Shown here piece by piece: positions 25,696 through 34,278 of a DNA stretch of 64,000 bases. This DNA comes from JBEKCD01 sp050015055. GTDB lineage: Archaea > Thermoproteota > Bathyarchaeia > Bathyarchaeales > Bathycorpusculaceae. Positions within the stretch are counted from its first letter, which is position 1; every line of letters begins with the position of its first letter. Under the pieces are notes generated by a model. The model searched no databases. It was not told the DNA's origin and saw only the letters and a list, made by a program, of their open reading frames with translations. A program made the translations under genes and the position numbers. The stretch is taken from contig JBEKCD010000009.1 of assembly GCA_050015055.1 (NCBI GenBank), forward strand, positions 1 through 64,000, given 5' to 3'.

Positions 25696-25972
25696 TTCTA
25701 ATTGCTAAATCAAAAATCCTCAGCAAACAATCGCGCTATTCATATCCCAAAAACGATCGATTGCCTTCGGAATCAGTCTTCCCACTCAAACGTCTTATCT
25801 AGCCCTCGCTAGTGGAATAAAGAACATGAATATCACTTGTACTTGAAGCGAAAAGAAAGCCGAAAAAGAGTCTCGCGTACGCGAAACAGTCCTTTTCCTC
25901 AGAAAACTACGTGTTGGTGGGGGTGAAGACAAATTCGCAGCGTGGAGTTTATGTTGAAAGGCCAATCGTAAT

Positions 25973-26119
25973 TCATGGCTTGTCCGTGTGTTCCTTGTAT
26001 TTGGCAACCCATGCTCGTATGGATTCTTCGACAGCTTTTGATAGGTCGCGTTTTTTGCCGCCGAATCTTTCGATGGTTTTGAATCTGAGCCTCTTTTCAA
26101 GCTCATCTGGAGGCTCCAC
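25973..26119 (-). CDS. Orphan ribbon-helix-helix-like protein (48 aa)
   Basis: The frame reads VEPPDELEKRLRFKTIERFG followed by GKKRDLSKAVEESIRAWV. This is the strand-helix-helix pattern of RHH antitoxin-like proteins, including the typical GGKKxDLSKA turn. The GTG at 26119 gives 48 residues. In-frame codons continue upstream to a stop at about 26167 and encode KRFVNEGRI, which looks like the missing beta strand, so either a rare start codon is used or the gene is 5'-truncated. No toxin gene is adjacent. Confidence 0.6.
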   Translation of the reverse strand: MEPPDELEKRLRFKTIERFGGKKRDLSKAVEESIRAWVAKYKEHTDKP

Positions 26120-26696
26120 GCAAATTCGCCCTTCGTTTACAAACCTTTTTGTATTTGTTTCAATTTAAGTGCACGATTCGCACGTGTCAGATTTTCTTCC
26201 AATAAGCAAACTGCCATATGCCAAGTATAGTTCTCATTTCCGTTATCATTGTACATCCATCCTTTTTGCTTATCCTTATAATATAATATGCACATACACG
26301 CCGATAAGTGTATCTGTTTAATCGCATAAGCGATTTAAATTGGTCATCTGGAGACCCCAACACACCGGGGCAAAACCAGCAGCCACTCACAGTTAACGTC
26401 TCAAGAAATAACCAAAACCGTAGCGCACCCGAAAAACAAATAATGCCTCTCTGCTCTTCCTCATAATATATTACAGAATATCAAATGCAACATCGCCTCC
26501 TTGCGTCTTGCCCACATAAATCAAGATATGCGGAATGCTACTCCAAACAAAAGTTTACCTATATTGGTCAAATAGCGCGCGGTCTTCGTCGTAGTACTTC
26601 AGGAAGGAATAAAACTTAGCGCGCGCGCTTTTTTCGTGAGTAGGCAAACTTTTAATTCAATCATATGAAGATAACTTGTGGAGAAAGGGAGTCTGA
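26120..26696. other. 577-bp intergenic region with short inverted repeats
   Basis: The region holds a 6-bp inverted repeat AATCGC-ATAA-GCGATT at 26320-26335, dispersed-repeat copy 2 at 26452-26482 and GC motifs at 26575-26581 and 26619-26628. A short minus-strand frame at 26187-26249 encodes 20 hydrophobic residues. No gene is convincing. Confidence 0.5.
26452..26482 (-). repeat. Dispersed repeat, copy 2 (inverted relative to copy 1)
   Basis: The reverse complement of this segment matches 22874-22904 with about five mismatches in 31 nt. Beyond it, the minus-strand frame reads MRKSREALFVFRVRYGFGYF; copy 1 begins MRKGRSRALL before a stop, so the similarity may extend into a tiny coding region. 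Confidence 0.4.
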
Positions 26697-27833
26697 TTGA
26701 CACGGCGGATTGTTTCCAGCACGATGCTAGTTTTGCTCATAACAAGCATGTTGGCATTTGCGTCTAGAATTCAACTTGCAAAAGCAGAAGGAACGATCTA
26801 CATTCGAGCTGACGGTTCAATAGACCCTGTAACTGCACCGATACGACGTGACCGAGACGTCTACGATTTAACTGGCGACATCGCAAGCGACGCTGATGGA
26901 ATCATGATTGAAAGAGACAACATGATTCTGGACGGGGCAGATCACACAGTGGAAGGCACGTATGCTTCAAATTCGAAGGGAGCAAGCTTGGTGGGAAGAA
27001 ACAACGTAACCATCAAAAATACGCACATTCAAGCATTTGAATATGGCGTCTTGGTCGATTCCTGTTCAAACAGCAGCATAAGCGGAAACAGCATGCAATC
27101 AAACGAATTTTGGGGCATTGATCTTTCTCACTCAAACAACACCAAAATAGGCGGAAACAGCATAACATACAACCTGCATGGCATCAATCTTCATTCCTCT
27201 TTAGGCAACAGTGTAATCGAAAACAAAATAGCAAACAACCATGACGGCATCGGACTCGACGATTCTTCAAACAACAGCGTGATTGGGAACAACATAGCAA
27301 CAAACGACGATATTGGCATTTTGCTCGGTTTTTCTTCAGACAACAGGATAAGCGAAAACATCGTAGCAAACAACGGACTTGGCATCTACCTATATTATTC
27401 TTCAAACAACACCATATACCATAACAATTTCGCCAGCAACATGCAGCAAGTTGATGGCCTTAGTTCAACAAACGTTTGGGATAATGGTTACCCTAGTGGC
27501 GGGAACTATTGGAGTGACTACGAAGGCAATGACAGATTCAGTGGTCCTTACCAGAATGAGACAGGCAACGATGGAATTTACGACGTGCCATACTCCATTC
27601 GTTCCGTCGAAAAAGACAATTATCCTCTAGCTACTGAATTTTCAAAAGTCGTCGGAGACCTCAACGGCGACTCCAAGGTATCGCTAGCAGACCTAGTACT
27701 CCTCGCACAAGCCTACGGCTCAAAACCAAGAGACTCAAACTGGAACGCAAACGCGGACATAGAGGGCAACAACATCGTAGGGTTGTCAGATTTGGTAATA
27801 CTAGCACAGCACTACGGACAACACTCTCCATGA
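26697..27833 (+). CDS. Secreted parallel beta-helix (NosD-like) protein with C-terminal dockerin
   Basis: The 378-residue protein starts with a signal peptide (TMLVLLITSMLAFASRIQLAKA). It continues with a right-handed beta-helix made of about 23-residue turns rich in Asn, Gly and Ile (NNSVIGNNIATNDDIGI pattern, about 75-260), as in NosD copper-loading and polysaccharide-binding proteins. It ends with a complete type I dockerin (about 318-378): GDLNGDSKVSLADLVLLAQAYG and the second repeat ADIEGNNIVGLSDLVILAQHYG. Calcium-binding Asp/Asn positions are present, though Glu replaces one Asp in repeat two. The TTG start at 26697 follows GAGAAAGGGAG. No cohesin gene is visible here. Confidence 0.85.
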   Translation: MTRRIVSSTMLVLLITSMLAFASRIQLAKAEGTIYIRADGSIDPVTAPIRRDRDVYDLTGDIASDADGIMIERDNMILDGADHTVEGTYASNSKGASLVGRNNVTIKNTHIQAFEYGVLVDSCSNSSISGNSMQSNEFWGIDLSHSNNTKIGGNSITYNLHGINLHSSLGNSVIENKIANNHDGIGLDDSSNNSVIGNNIATNDDIGILLGFSSDNRISENIVANNGLGIYLYYSSNNTIYHNNFASNMQQVDGLSSTNVWDNGYPSGGNYWSDYEGNDRFSGPYQNETGNDGIYDVPYSIRSVEKDNYPLATEFSKVVGDLNGDSKVSLADLVLLAQAYGSKPRDSNWNANADIEGNNIVGLSDLVILAQHYGQHSP

Positions 27834-28229
27834 GCACTTTTTTCTTTTCTGAAACAGCAAATGGTAGCTTATTGCGAACGTTAGATTTGGTGAACCTCTT
27901 TCCAAGTTTCGAAATATGCTAAAAGGCGCTAGTCAAGTTGAAACAACAATATCAGAAAGCGGTTAGGTTCTTTACCAAGCTTGACTCTCTTATTGAATGA
28001 ATGGAGATTTTAGTGAATCCATAGAAGCTTTTCATGTAGTTCTGTCTGATATTAACATAGTAGGAAGTTTTCACACCTTCATTCTTGAATAGTGTTGCAC
28101 TGGCTGTCTATGAAAAGTAATTGTATAGTGCACTATGTGCAATGCAACTACTTTTTTCCTTTTTCATTTTTCTGCACTATATGGTTCTGACAGCTGTGGT
28201 TATAGGGGCATAATGCAATGGAGTTTGGA
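27834..28229. other. AT-rich region without genes
   Basis: The only structured element is the perfect 12-bp palindrome ATAGTGCACTAT at 28125-28136, with a related TGCACTATA 40 bp further on. These could be operator sites left from the integrated element whose integrase remnant follows. Confidence 0.4.
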
Positions 28230-28551
28230 TGTCAGGCTTGACGGTTTTTGAAGAGAGAACGAAGAAATTTTCAAACTCAAGCAAGAGCTGCTAATCCACT
28301 TCCACAGCTTACGCCATTGGAAAGCAACAATGGAATACCACAAGACAAGAGACATACTCCACGTGAAATATCTGCTGGGCCACAAACGCATAGAAAACAC
28401 CGAGATATACGCGCACCTAGTAGAATTTGAAAACGACGAGTACAGTTCAGCCACAGCCAAAAACCTAGAGGAAGCAAAACAACTGATAGAAACAGGTTTC
28501 GAGTACATCATGGACATGGAAGGCGTCAAACTGTTCAGGAAAAGAACATGA
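28230..28551 (+). pseudogene. Truncated tyrosine recombinase (integrase)
   Basis: The plus-strand reading contains IHFHSLRHWKATMEYHKTRD, then ILHVKYLLGHKRIENTEIYAHL and a helical tail to TGA at 28549-28551. This is the catalytic C-terminus of a XerC/D-like recombinase, with the HxLRH, GH and Tyr positions intact. Upstream the homologous part is split: FEERTKKF lies in another frame (about 28236-28262), and everything before it, including the first catalytic Arg and the N-terminal domain, is missing. It is a decayed integrase fragment. An internal ATG at 28330 would give only 73 residues. Confidence 0.75.
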
Positions 28552-28638
28552 CAAGAAACGCATATACCACGCAAGAAACGATTAACCTAAGTAACAGATC
28601 CTGCAATCTCTTACTAAAAACTATGCTGGGAAGCTGCT

Positions 28639-30336
28639 TTGAAAACTGAAAAAATCTTGGTAACCTCTGCTTGGCCGTACGCGAACTACCTTCCCCACCT
28701 GGGCACGGTCATGCAATGTTTGTCAGCCGATGTTGTTGCAAGATACTACAGGTTGAAAGGCGAAGATGTGCTAATGGTGAGTGGCTCGGATGAGCACGGA
28801 ACTCCAACCGAAGTTGAAGCCGTAAGGCGAGGCATCTCACCGAAACAATTGACCGACAAGAACCATGCGAAGATAGTTGAATTGTTCGGGAAATGGGGGC
28901 TCTCTTTTGACAACTATACGCGCACTGAAAACCCTGTGCATAAAGAATTCGTGCAACAGCACTTGATGAAAATTTACAATAGGGGTTACATTTTCACTCA
29001 GGAAACGGAAATGCTGTATTGTGAAAAGTGTGACCGCTTCCTGCCGGACAGATACGTTGAAGGAAAATGCCCATACTGCGGTAATGAAGGCGCCCGCGGA
29101 GACCAGTGTGAAGCTTGCGGACGGTTACTCGAGACAACTCTCTTGATCGAACCTCATTGTGCAATCTGCGGAAGTAGACCCGTCAGAAGAAAAACCACGC
29201 ACTGGTACTTTGATCTTCCAAAATTCTCAAACGAAATCAGCAAGTACCTCAATGGCAACAAACGTTTGCCAGACAACGCTAGAAACTTCAGCCTGAACAT
29301 GGTGAAAGAAGGATTGAAACCCAGAGCGGTTACAAGAGACATCAGCTGGGGCATTTCAGCACCGTTTCCAGGAGCCGAAAACAAGAGCATATACGTCTGG
29401 GTTGAAGCCGTCTTAGGGTACGTCTCGGCAACGATTGAGTACTTCAAGAACAGCCATGAAACAGAAAGATGGAAGGAGTACTGGTTTGACAAGAAATCCA
29501 AGACCTTATACTTCATCGGGAAAGACAACATTCCCTTCCACACGATAATCCTTCCAGCATTACTCCTAGCATCAGGTGAAGATTACAACCTGCCGTGGAA
29601 CGTTTCCACCACGGAGTTTCTCCAGTTCAAGGGCGAAAAACTCTCCAAGAGCCAGAGAATCGGCATATTTAGCGACGAGGCGCTGGAGCTTTTCCCCGCC
29701 GACTACTGGCGTTTCTACCTCATGGCCACGAGGCCCGAGACCAAGGACTCAAACTTTTCATGGGAGCTATTCATAGAAAAGGTCAACGGAGACCTGAACG
29801 ACACTTTCGGCAACTTTGTTCACCGAACCCTGACGTTCATCAGCACGCAGTTCAACGGGGAAATTCCCAGATTTGAAAAGCCCGACGAAGATGCTGAACA
29901 GACTCTCAATGCTCTGAAAGACAAAGTGGAGACAGTGGCCAACGAGATTGAGAATTGCAGGCTGCAATCTGCCGCAAACATCGTTATAGGCATCAGCCGC
30001 ATCGGAAACCAGTACCTGAACGAGAAGGAACCATGGAAGCTCATAAAAGAGAACCGAAGCAAGGCCGCAAACATCTTCAACGTGGCGGCACAGATTGCCA
30101 AAGCCTTGGCGGTAGTTTCGGCTCCCTTCATCCCGTTTGCCGCTGAAGAAATCTGGAAAACCCTTAACCTGCCAGGACCCGTCCACAAGCAGAAGTGGGA
30201 TGAAGCTTTAAAGCCGTTGCCACCTGGGCACAAAATAGTCAAGCCGAAGCCTCTGTTCAAGAAGATAGATGTTGACGAGGAAGAGCTTGGAAAGAGACTA
30301 GAAAAGATCAGAGCGAACTCGGCAAAAACTGCTTGA
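28639..30336 (+). CDS. metG: Methionyl-tRNA synthetase
   Basis: MetRS charges initiator and elongator tRNA-Met. The 565-residue protein has the class I HIGH-like motif HLGT near 20-23 (SAWPYANYLPHLG), a zinc knuckle region with CEKC, CPYC, CEAC and CAIC between about 130 and 175 (two zinc sites, as in archaeal enzymes), and the signature KLSKS near 334. It ends without the C-terminal oligomerisation domain found in many bacteria. The TTG at 28639 gives the family N-terminus (KILVTSAWPYAN). A PHP-domain gene follows 21 bp downstream, probably in the same transcript. Confidence 0.96.
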   Translation: MKTEKILVTSAWPYANYLPHLGTVMQCLSADVVARYYRLKGEDVLMVSGSDEHGTPTEVEAVRRGISPKQLTDKNHAKIVELFGKWGLSFDNYTRTENPVHKEFVQQHLMKIYNRGYIFTQETEMLYCEKCDRFLPDRYVEGKCPYCGNEGARGDQCEACGRLLETTLLIEPHCAICGSRPVRRKTTHWYFDLPKFSNEISKYLNGNKRLPDNARNFSLNMVKEGLKPRAVTRDISWGISAPFPGAENKSIYVWVEAVLGYVSATIEYFKNSHETERWKEYWFDKKSKTLYFIGKDNIPFHTIILPALLLASGEDYNLPWNVSTTEFLQFKGEKLSKSQRIGIFSDEALELFPADYWRFYLMATRPETKDSNFSWELFIEKVNGDLNDTFGNFVHRTLTFISTQFNGEIPRFEKPDEDAEQTLNALKDKVETVANEIENCRLQSAANIVIGISRIGNQYLNEKEPWKLIKENRSKAANIFNVAAQIAKALAVVSAPFIPFAAEEIWKTLNLPGPVHKQKWDEALKPLPPGHKIVKPKPLFKKIDVDEEELGKRLEKIRANSAKTA

Positions 30337-30357
30337 AGCAGCATTGGGCGTGAAATC

Positions 30358-31002
30358 TTGCAGTTAAAGATTGATATGCACGTGCACTCGTGCTATTCGG
30401 GAGACTCGTTGATCACGCCTGAAGAGCTTGTTTTCTACGCCAAGAAACGCGGTTTAGACGGAGTCGCAGTGACAGATCATGACAGGCTTGACGGCGCACT
30501 GAAAATAGCTGCCGAAACAGATTTCCTGGTTATCCCCGGAATTGAGGTTCGCAGTTCAGAAGGCCATGTCGTTGGACTCAATGTCAAGGAACCGGTCTCC
30601 GCAAAGTTGAGCGCAACTGAGACTGTCAACAGAATTCATGATGCTGGCGGCATTGCAGTAGCTTGCCACCCGATAGGCCTTTTCAAAGGAGGCTTGGGGA
30701 AGCGCACCAGCTCGAGCTTTGACGCTGTCGAGGTGATAAATTCTTCAGCAATTCCGTTCGGCTATGCCGTGAAGCAAAGCATGAAAATTGCCTCTCGCCT
30801 AGGAAAGCCGCGATTGGCTGGCAGTGACGCCCACTATGGTCCTGAAATCGGATGCGCTTACACCGTCGTAAACGCCGAACCCGATGTGAATGACGTAGTC
30901 AAGGCGATATGCAAAGGTCTCTGTCAACCCTTTGGCAACTCGATTCCTATGACAATTAGGTTGAAAAGAATAATTGAAGTTAACAGAAGAAGGCGGCTCT
31001 AG
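30358..31002 (+). CDS. PHP-domain metal-dependent phosphoesterase
   Basis: The 214-residue protein has the PHP metal motifs DMHVHSCYSGD (about 6-16), VTDHDRLDG (about 42-50), the central PGIEV (about 65-69), CHP (about 104-106) and SDAHYGPE (about 160-167). These ligands bind three metal ions in phosphoesterases related to the DNA polymerase PHP domain and histidinol phosphatase. The specific substrate is unknown. The TTG start at 30358 lies right after metG and gives a sensible short N-terminus. The gene ends with TAG. Confidence 0.88.
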   Translation: MQLKIDMHVHSCYSGDSLITPEELVFYAKKRGLDGVAVTDHDRLDGALKIAAETDFLVIPGIEVRSSEGHVVGLNVKEPVSAKLSATETVNRIHDAGGIAVACHPIGLFKGGLGKRTSSSFDAVEVINSSAIPFGYAVKQSMKIASRLGKPRLAGSDAHYGPEIGCAYTVVNAEPDVNDVVKAICKGLCQPFGNSIPMTIRLKRIIEVNRRRRL

Positions 31003-31025
31003 TTATATTCTGCTTGAAGGAACTG

Positions 31026-32132
31026 CTAACATTTTTCCATTTGGTAAAGGCCTAGGTCTAGATTCAATGGTTTTTCGGGTTCTGCGTAAGGTTCCAAGTT
31101 GAAGAGCTGAGGCGCTATCGTGCCGAAGCCACTCAGTATATGGGGAGAGTTCACCCCAGTCATAACCAGAGTTACTCTCAGCTTGCCGTTCTGCTTTGGA
31201 TTCACCCTTGCCCCCCAAATTACCATGGCACTGCAGTCCATCATCTCGGTAACTATTTCACCAACACGGTTTGCCTCTTCGATTGTCATCTGATTGTCAC
31301 CAGTGACGTGCACCAAGGCTCCCGTGGCTCCTGCATAGTCGACATCTAACAACGGTGTCCTCAGAGCATTGCGCACCGCCTCTTCCGCCCTGTTCGGTGC
31401 ATCAGATTCACCGACTCCAACGACGGCTACCCCACCACGGCTGACTATAGTCTTGAAGTCCGCAAAGTCCAGATTAATCAAGCTCGGAGTTGAAATTGTC
31501 TCAACGATGCCCTCAATCATGTTTGCCAGGACTTGATCCGCGACTCTGAACGCTTCGCTTATCGGTAGCTGCGGCACGAGTTGCATCAACTTGTTGTTAT
31601 CAATAACCACAACCGTATCGCACCTTCTTCGCATCTCGCTCAAAGCAACTGCCGCGCACTCCTTCCTGCCTTTCTCAATTCGAAACGGCGTTGTCACAAC
31701 GCCGACGGTGATCGCACCCTTCCGCCTGGCCATGTCAGCGATGACTGGCGCCGCACCCGTCCCCGTTCCACCGCCCAAACCGGCTGTTATGAACGCTATG
31801 TCAACGTTTGAAAGCATATCTTCGACACGTTTCTTAGACTCCTCGATTGCCGCCTTGCCAAGCTTCGGATCGCCACCGACGCCCAGTCCCTTAGTGAGTT
31901 TCTCGCCTATGAGCACCTTTTGATTCGCCTTCGAGACGTTCAGATGAAGAGCGTCGGTGTTTATTGCAATGCACTCCGCACACGTTATGCCCGCCTCCAT
32001 CAATCGTGTCACGGTGTTGTTTCCCGCCCCGCCGACACCGATAACCACTATTCGACAGCAACCAGGCTGTGTGATTCCCTCATTTCCTGTAAAATGCCAG
32101 CTGTATTTCAGAGCGTTTTCGGCCGGGTGCAT
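31026..32132 (-). CDS. ftsZ: Cell division protein FtsZ
   Basis: FtsZ is the tubulin-like GTPase of the division ring. The protein of about 368 residues has IVVIGVGGAGNN near the N-terminus, the tubulin signature GLGGGTGTGAAPV near 115-125, and the T7 loop region NLDFADFKTI near 225, which supplies catalytic Asp. The C-terminal domain and a tail follow. The ATG at 32132 lies immediately after the stop of the ribbon-helix-helix gene and is preferred over the open frame's first ATG at 32165, which would overlap that gene. It is translated as the second gene of a regulator-ftsZ operon. Confidence 0.96.
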   Translation of the reverse strand: MHPAENALKYSWHFTGNEGITQPGCCRIVVIGVGGAGNNTVTRLMEAGITCAECIAINTDALHLNVSKANQKVLIGEKLTKGLGVGGDPKLGKAAIEESKKRVEDMLSNVDIAFITAGLGGGTGTGAAPVIADMARRKGAITVGVVTTPFRIEKGRKECAAVALSEMRRRCDTVVVIDNNKLMQLVPQLPISEAFRVADQVLANMIEGIVETISTPSLINLDFADFKTIVSRGGVAVVGVGESDAPNRAEEAVRNALRTPLLDVDYAGATGALVHVTGDNQMTIEEANRVGEIVTEMMDCSAMVIWGARVNPKQNGKLRVTLVMTGVNSPHILSGFGTIAPQLFNLEPYAEPEKPLNLDLGLYQMEKC

Positions 32133-32133
32133 T

Positions 32134-32289
32134 CTAGCCAACTCGGTTCCTCCTCCAAAGTTCATCGTTGATCAGGTCACGGATAGCTACCCGAATGGCC
32201 TCCGCCCTATTCGGGTAAAACCTTTCATCTACAAGTTGATCTAATGCCCTAAGGTACGTCTCGGGCACGTAGAGAGTGATTAGCTTCAA
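32134..32289 (-). CDS. Ribbon-helix-helix regulator upstream of ftsZ (CdrS-like)
   Basis: This 51-residue RHH protein begins with the DNA-contacting strand LKLITLYVPE and continues with helix one (TYLRALDQLVDERF), the PNRAEAIR turn and helix two (AIRDLINDEL). The TTG at 32289 is chosen because GGAGGGAG lies just upstream and homologous proteins begin at this strand; the longer frame to 32409 runs through the promoter. In haloarchaea an RHH protein, CdrS, controls ftsZ2, so a similar role is inferred. Its stop is one base before the ftsZ ATG, which implies translational coupling. Confidence 0.85.
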   Translation of the reverse strand: MKLITLYVPETYLRALDQLVDERFYPNRAEAIRVAIRDLINDELWRRNRVG

Positions 32290-32340
32290 CTCATCTCCCT
32301 CCAAGGCACGATGAAAAGCTATTTTTGAGCTTATACTTCT

Positions 32341-32376
32341 GTGTAACATGTGGCAAATATGTGGCAAATATGTCAA
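32341..32376 (-). promoter_or_regulatory. Tandem 11-bp operator-like repeats before the RHH-ftsZ operon
   Basis: On the minus strand the unit CATATTTGCCA occurs twice in tandem, followed by a third degenerate copy (CATGTTACAC). The units fall 20-30 bp downstream of a TATA-like TTTAAAAAG (about 32384-32394), so they would cover the transcription start, an ideal place for autorepression by the RHH protein. Confidence 0.6.
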
Positions 32377-32494
32377 GCCAAAGCTTTTTAAAGCTTGCGC
32401 ACTTTCCATTTCAGATTTCTGTAAATTCCTTCAGGCCCTAACCTTTATGTTTTTATTTCTTGTTAAAGCATTTAACGTATCGTGATGGGAGACG

Positions 32495-33784
32495 ATGCGC
32501 GTTCTCGTAAAGAGTTTCGGGTGCTCAACAAACTTGGCCGACGGAGCCGTTCTGGAAGGCTGCTTAGCACAAGCTGGGTACGAACAAGCAGGTTCAATTG
32601 CGTCTGCGGACGTGATTGTTCTGAACACTTGCGCGGTTAAGGGACCCACTGAGAATCGCATGATTGAGATTTCCAAGCGGGTTCCCCGGAAAAAAAAGTT
32701 GATTGTCACAGGTTGCTTGCCCTTAGTCAATTTTGAAAGATTGCAAAGAGAGGTGCCGTTCAGCGGGGTTGTAGGTCCAGCGGCGGGCGAAAGAATTGTT
32801 GAAATTGTGAAGCGTGTTTCAACCGGCGAGACGGTCATTGCCCTTGAAAACGCTGCCGACGGTTTGCCCAACCTTAGTCTTCCCCGAGTGCAGTCAAGTC
32901 CTGTGACAAGCATCGTTCCCATAAACTATGGCTGCTTGGGCTCATGCGCCTATTGCTGTGTAGTTTTTGCCAGAGGACGTTTGAGAAGCTATGATGTCCA
33001 GACCATTGTGAAAAGAGTTAGGGAAGACTTGGACTCTGGGCTGCGGGAGTTCTGGATTACTTCGCAAGACACTGCATGCTATGGTAGGGACAAAGGAACT
33101 AACTTGGCCGCTTTGCTTCAGGCTTTATGCGGCATTGATGAGAATTTCAGGGTTCGGGTAGGCATGATGACTCCCAACAATGTCTTGGACATTCTGGAGG
33201 AGTTGGTCCAAGCGTTTCAGGATAAGAGAATTTTCAAGTTCATTCATCTCCCTGTGCAAAGCGGAGACGATGACGTTTTGAAACGCATGCGACGATTCTA
33301 CTGTGTTGACGACTTCAAAAGAGTGGTCAAGGCCTTCAGAGCAAGCTTTCCGGATGTGACCTTAGCTACGGACGTGATTTGCGGTTTTCCAGGCGAAAGC
33401 GAAGAGGCTTCCCAAAGGACTCTGCGGTTGGTGGAAGAGGTTAAACCTGACATAGTGAATGTCTCAAAGTTCTTCGCGAGACCGAAGACTGCTGCCGCCA
33501 AAATGCAAAAGGATTCTGTCCCTTTGTCAGAAATCAAACGCAGAAGCATCATGGCAAGCGCGTTGGCCAAGAAGCTTTCGCTTGAGAATAATCGACGTTG
33601 GGTAGGCTGGACTGGTGAAATACTTGTAGACGAAGTTGGGAAGGTTCCTGGTTCTTGGGTTGGTCGAAATTTCGCCTACAAACCAGTGGCCGTTAGGACC
33701 ACTTCTAAGGTAATCGGCAAGGTCGTGCCTGTTGAGATCATAAAAGCCTTTCCAACATATCTTCTAAGTACCATCGTTCAATAA
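32495..33784 (+). CDS. tRNA N6-threonylcarbamoyladenosine 2-methylthiotransferase (MiaB/MtaB family)
   Basis: This radical SAM enzyme adds a methylthio group to t6A37 of tRNAs reading ANN codons. The 429-residue protein has three domains. The N-terminal UPF0004 domain (about 1-115) has cysteines C10, C46 (NTCAVK) and C79 (TGCLP) for one 4Fe-4S cluster. The radical SAM core has YGCLGSCAYCCV near 145-156. The C-terminal TRAM domain occupies about 365-429. Archaeal/eukaryotic-type (CDKAL1-like) function is inferred from domain order and kingdom. The ATG at 32495 is preceded by GGGAGA. It is divergent from the RHH-ftsZ operon. Confidence 0.92.
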   Translation: MRVLVKSFGCSTNLADGAVLEGCLAQAGYEQAGSIASADVIVLNTCAVKGPTENRMIEISKRVPRKKKLIVTGCLPLVNFERLQREVPFSGVVGPAAGERIVEIVKRVSTGETVIALENAADGLPNLSLPRVQSSPVTSIVPINYGCLGSCAYCCVVFARGRLRSYDVQTIVKRVREDLDSGLREFWITSQDTACYGRDKGTNLAALLQALCGIDENFRVRVGMMTPNNVLDILEELVQAFQDKRIFKFIHLPVQSGDDDVLKRMRRFYCVDDFKRVVKAFRASFPDVTLATDVICGFPGESEEASQRTLRLVEEVKPDIVNVSKFFARPKTAAAKMQKDSVPLSEIKRRSIMASALAKKLSLENNRRWVGWTGEILVDEVGKVPGSWVGRNFAYKPVAVRTTSKVIGKVVPVEIIKAFPTYLLSTIVQ

Positions 33785-33830
33785 GTTATTTATGATAAAA
33801 TGTCCCTAATACTTCTGGAGGTTGAAGTGT

Positions 33831-34091
33831 TTGGGCGAAGAAGAGCTTGTTGAAGTTGGACGGATAACGCATTTTTTTTCGAAAATTGACGTCGCCGTGA
33901 TTGAGCTTAAGGCTGCACTGAGCGTAGGTGACACCATAGCCATTAAGGGTCCAACAACGGATTTTGAGCAGCCAGTTGATTCCATGCAGATTGAGCACAA
34001 GAATGTTCAGAGAGCTGAACCGGGACAGAGCATAGGCCTGAAAGTGTTGCAACGCGTCAGAGAAACAGATGTTGTGTTCAAGAAAACGTAG
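33831..34091 (+). CDS. Translation elongation factor-like protein (EF-Tu domain 2-like)
   Basis: The 86-residue protein is a single beta barrel resembling domain 2 of translational GTPases: VGRITHFFSKIDVAVIELK, VGDTIAIKGPTTDFEQ, and VQRAEPGQSIGLKV, which matches the pattern RAEPGDRVGLKV of EF-Tu/EF1A. Stand-alone versions are widespread in archaea, with unknown function. The TTG at 33831 has GGAGG nine bases upstream. It starts 47 bp after the methylthiotransferase gene and is probably co-transcribed with it. Confidence 0.85.
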   Translation: MGEEELVEVGRITHFFSKIDVAVIELKAALSVGDTIAIKGPTTDFEQPVDSMQIEHKNVQRAEPGQSIGLKVLQRVRETDVVFKKT

Positions 34092-34278
34092 CCTCCTCTC
34101 CTTTTTTCGAATTTCATATCCCTTTGAAGTGAAGAAAGCGTAGATGATGTGGATTTTATTGATGCAAATGGTCTTAGAGCGTGTACCGTGGAGAAAAGCC
34201 TCGGCCCACTAATTGAAACGAAGGGTATGAAATGCGCTGCACTTCGAACGTTCTCACGCATAAGAGTCTAACACAGCT

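Noticed and set aside
25795..26106. 103-codon minus-strand frame
   Set aside because: It is the shifted-frame shadow of the ribbon-helix-helix gene at 25973-26119.
26187..26390. 67-codon minus-strand frame rich in Tyr and Arg
   Set aside because: Crosses an inverted repeat and has no supporting signal or family.
32341..32376. Tandem repeats considered as a CRISPR fragment
   Set aside because: The unit is only 11 bp and directly tandem without spacers; the position over a promoter fits an operator. No CRISPR array or cas gene is seen in the window.
34142..34271. Frame downstream of the elongation-factor-like gene (DDVDFIDANGLRACTVEKSL)
   Set aside because: Reads like a protein fragment, but no start codon with supporting signal, no recognised family, and only about 43 codons.
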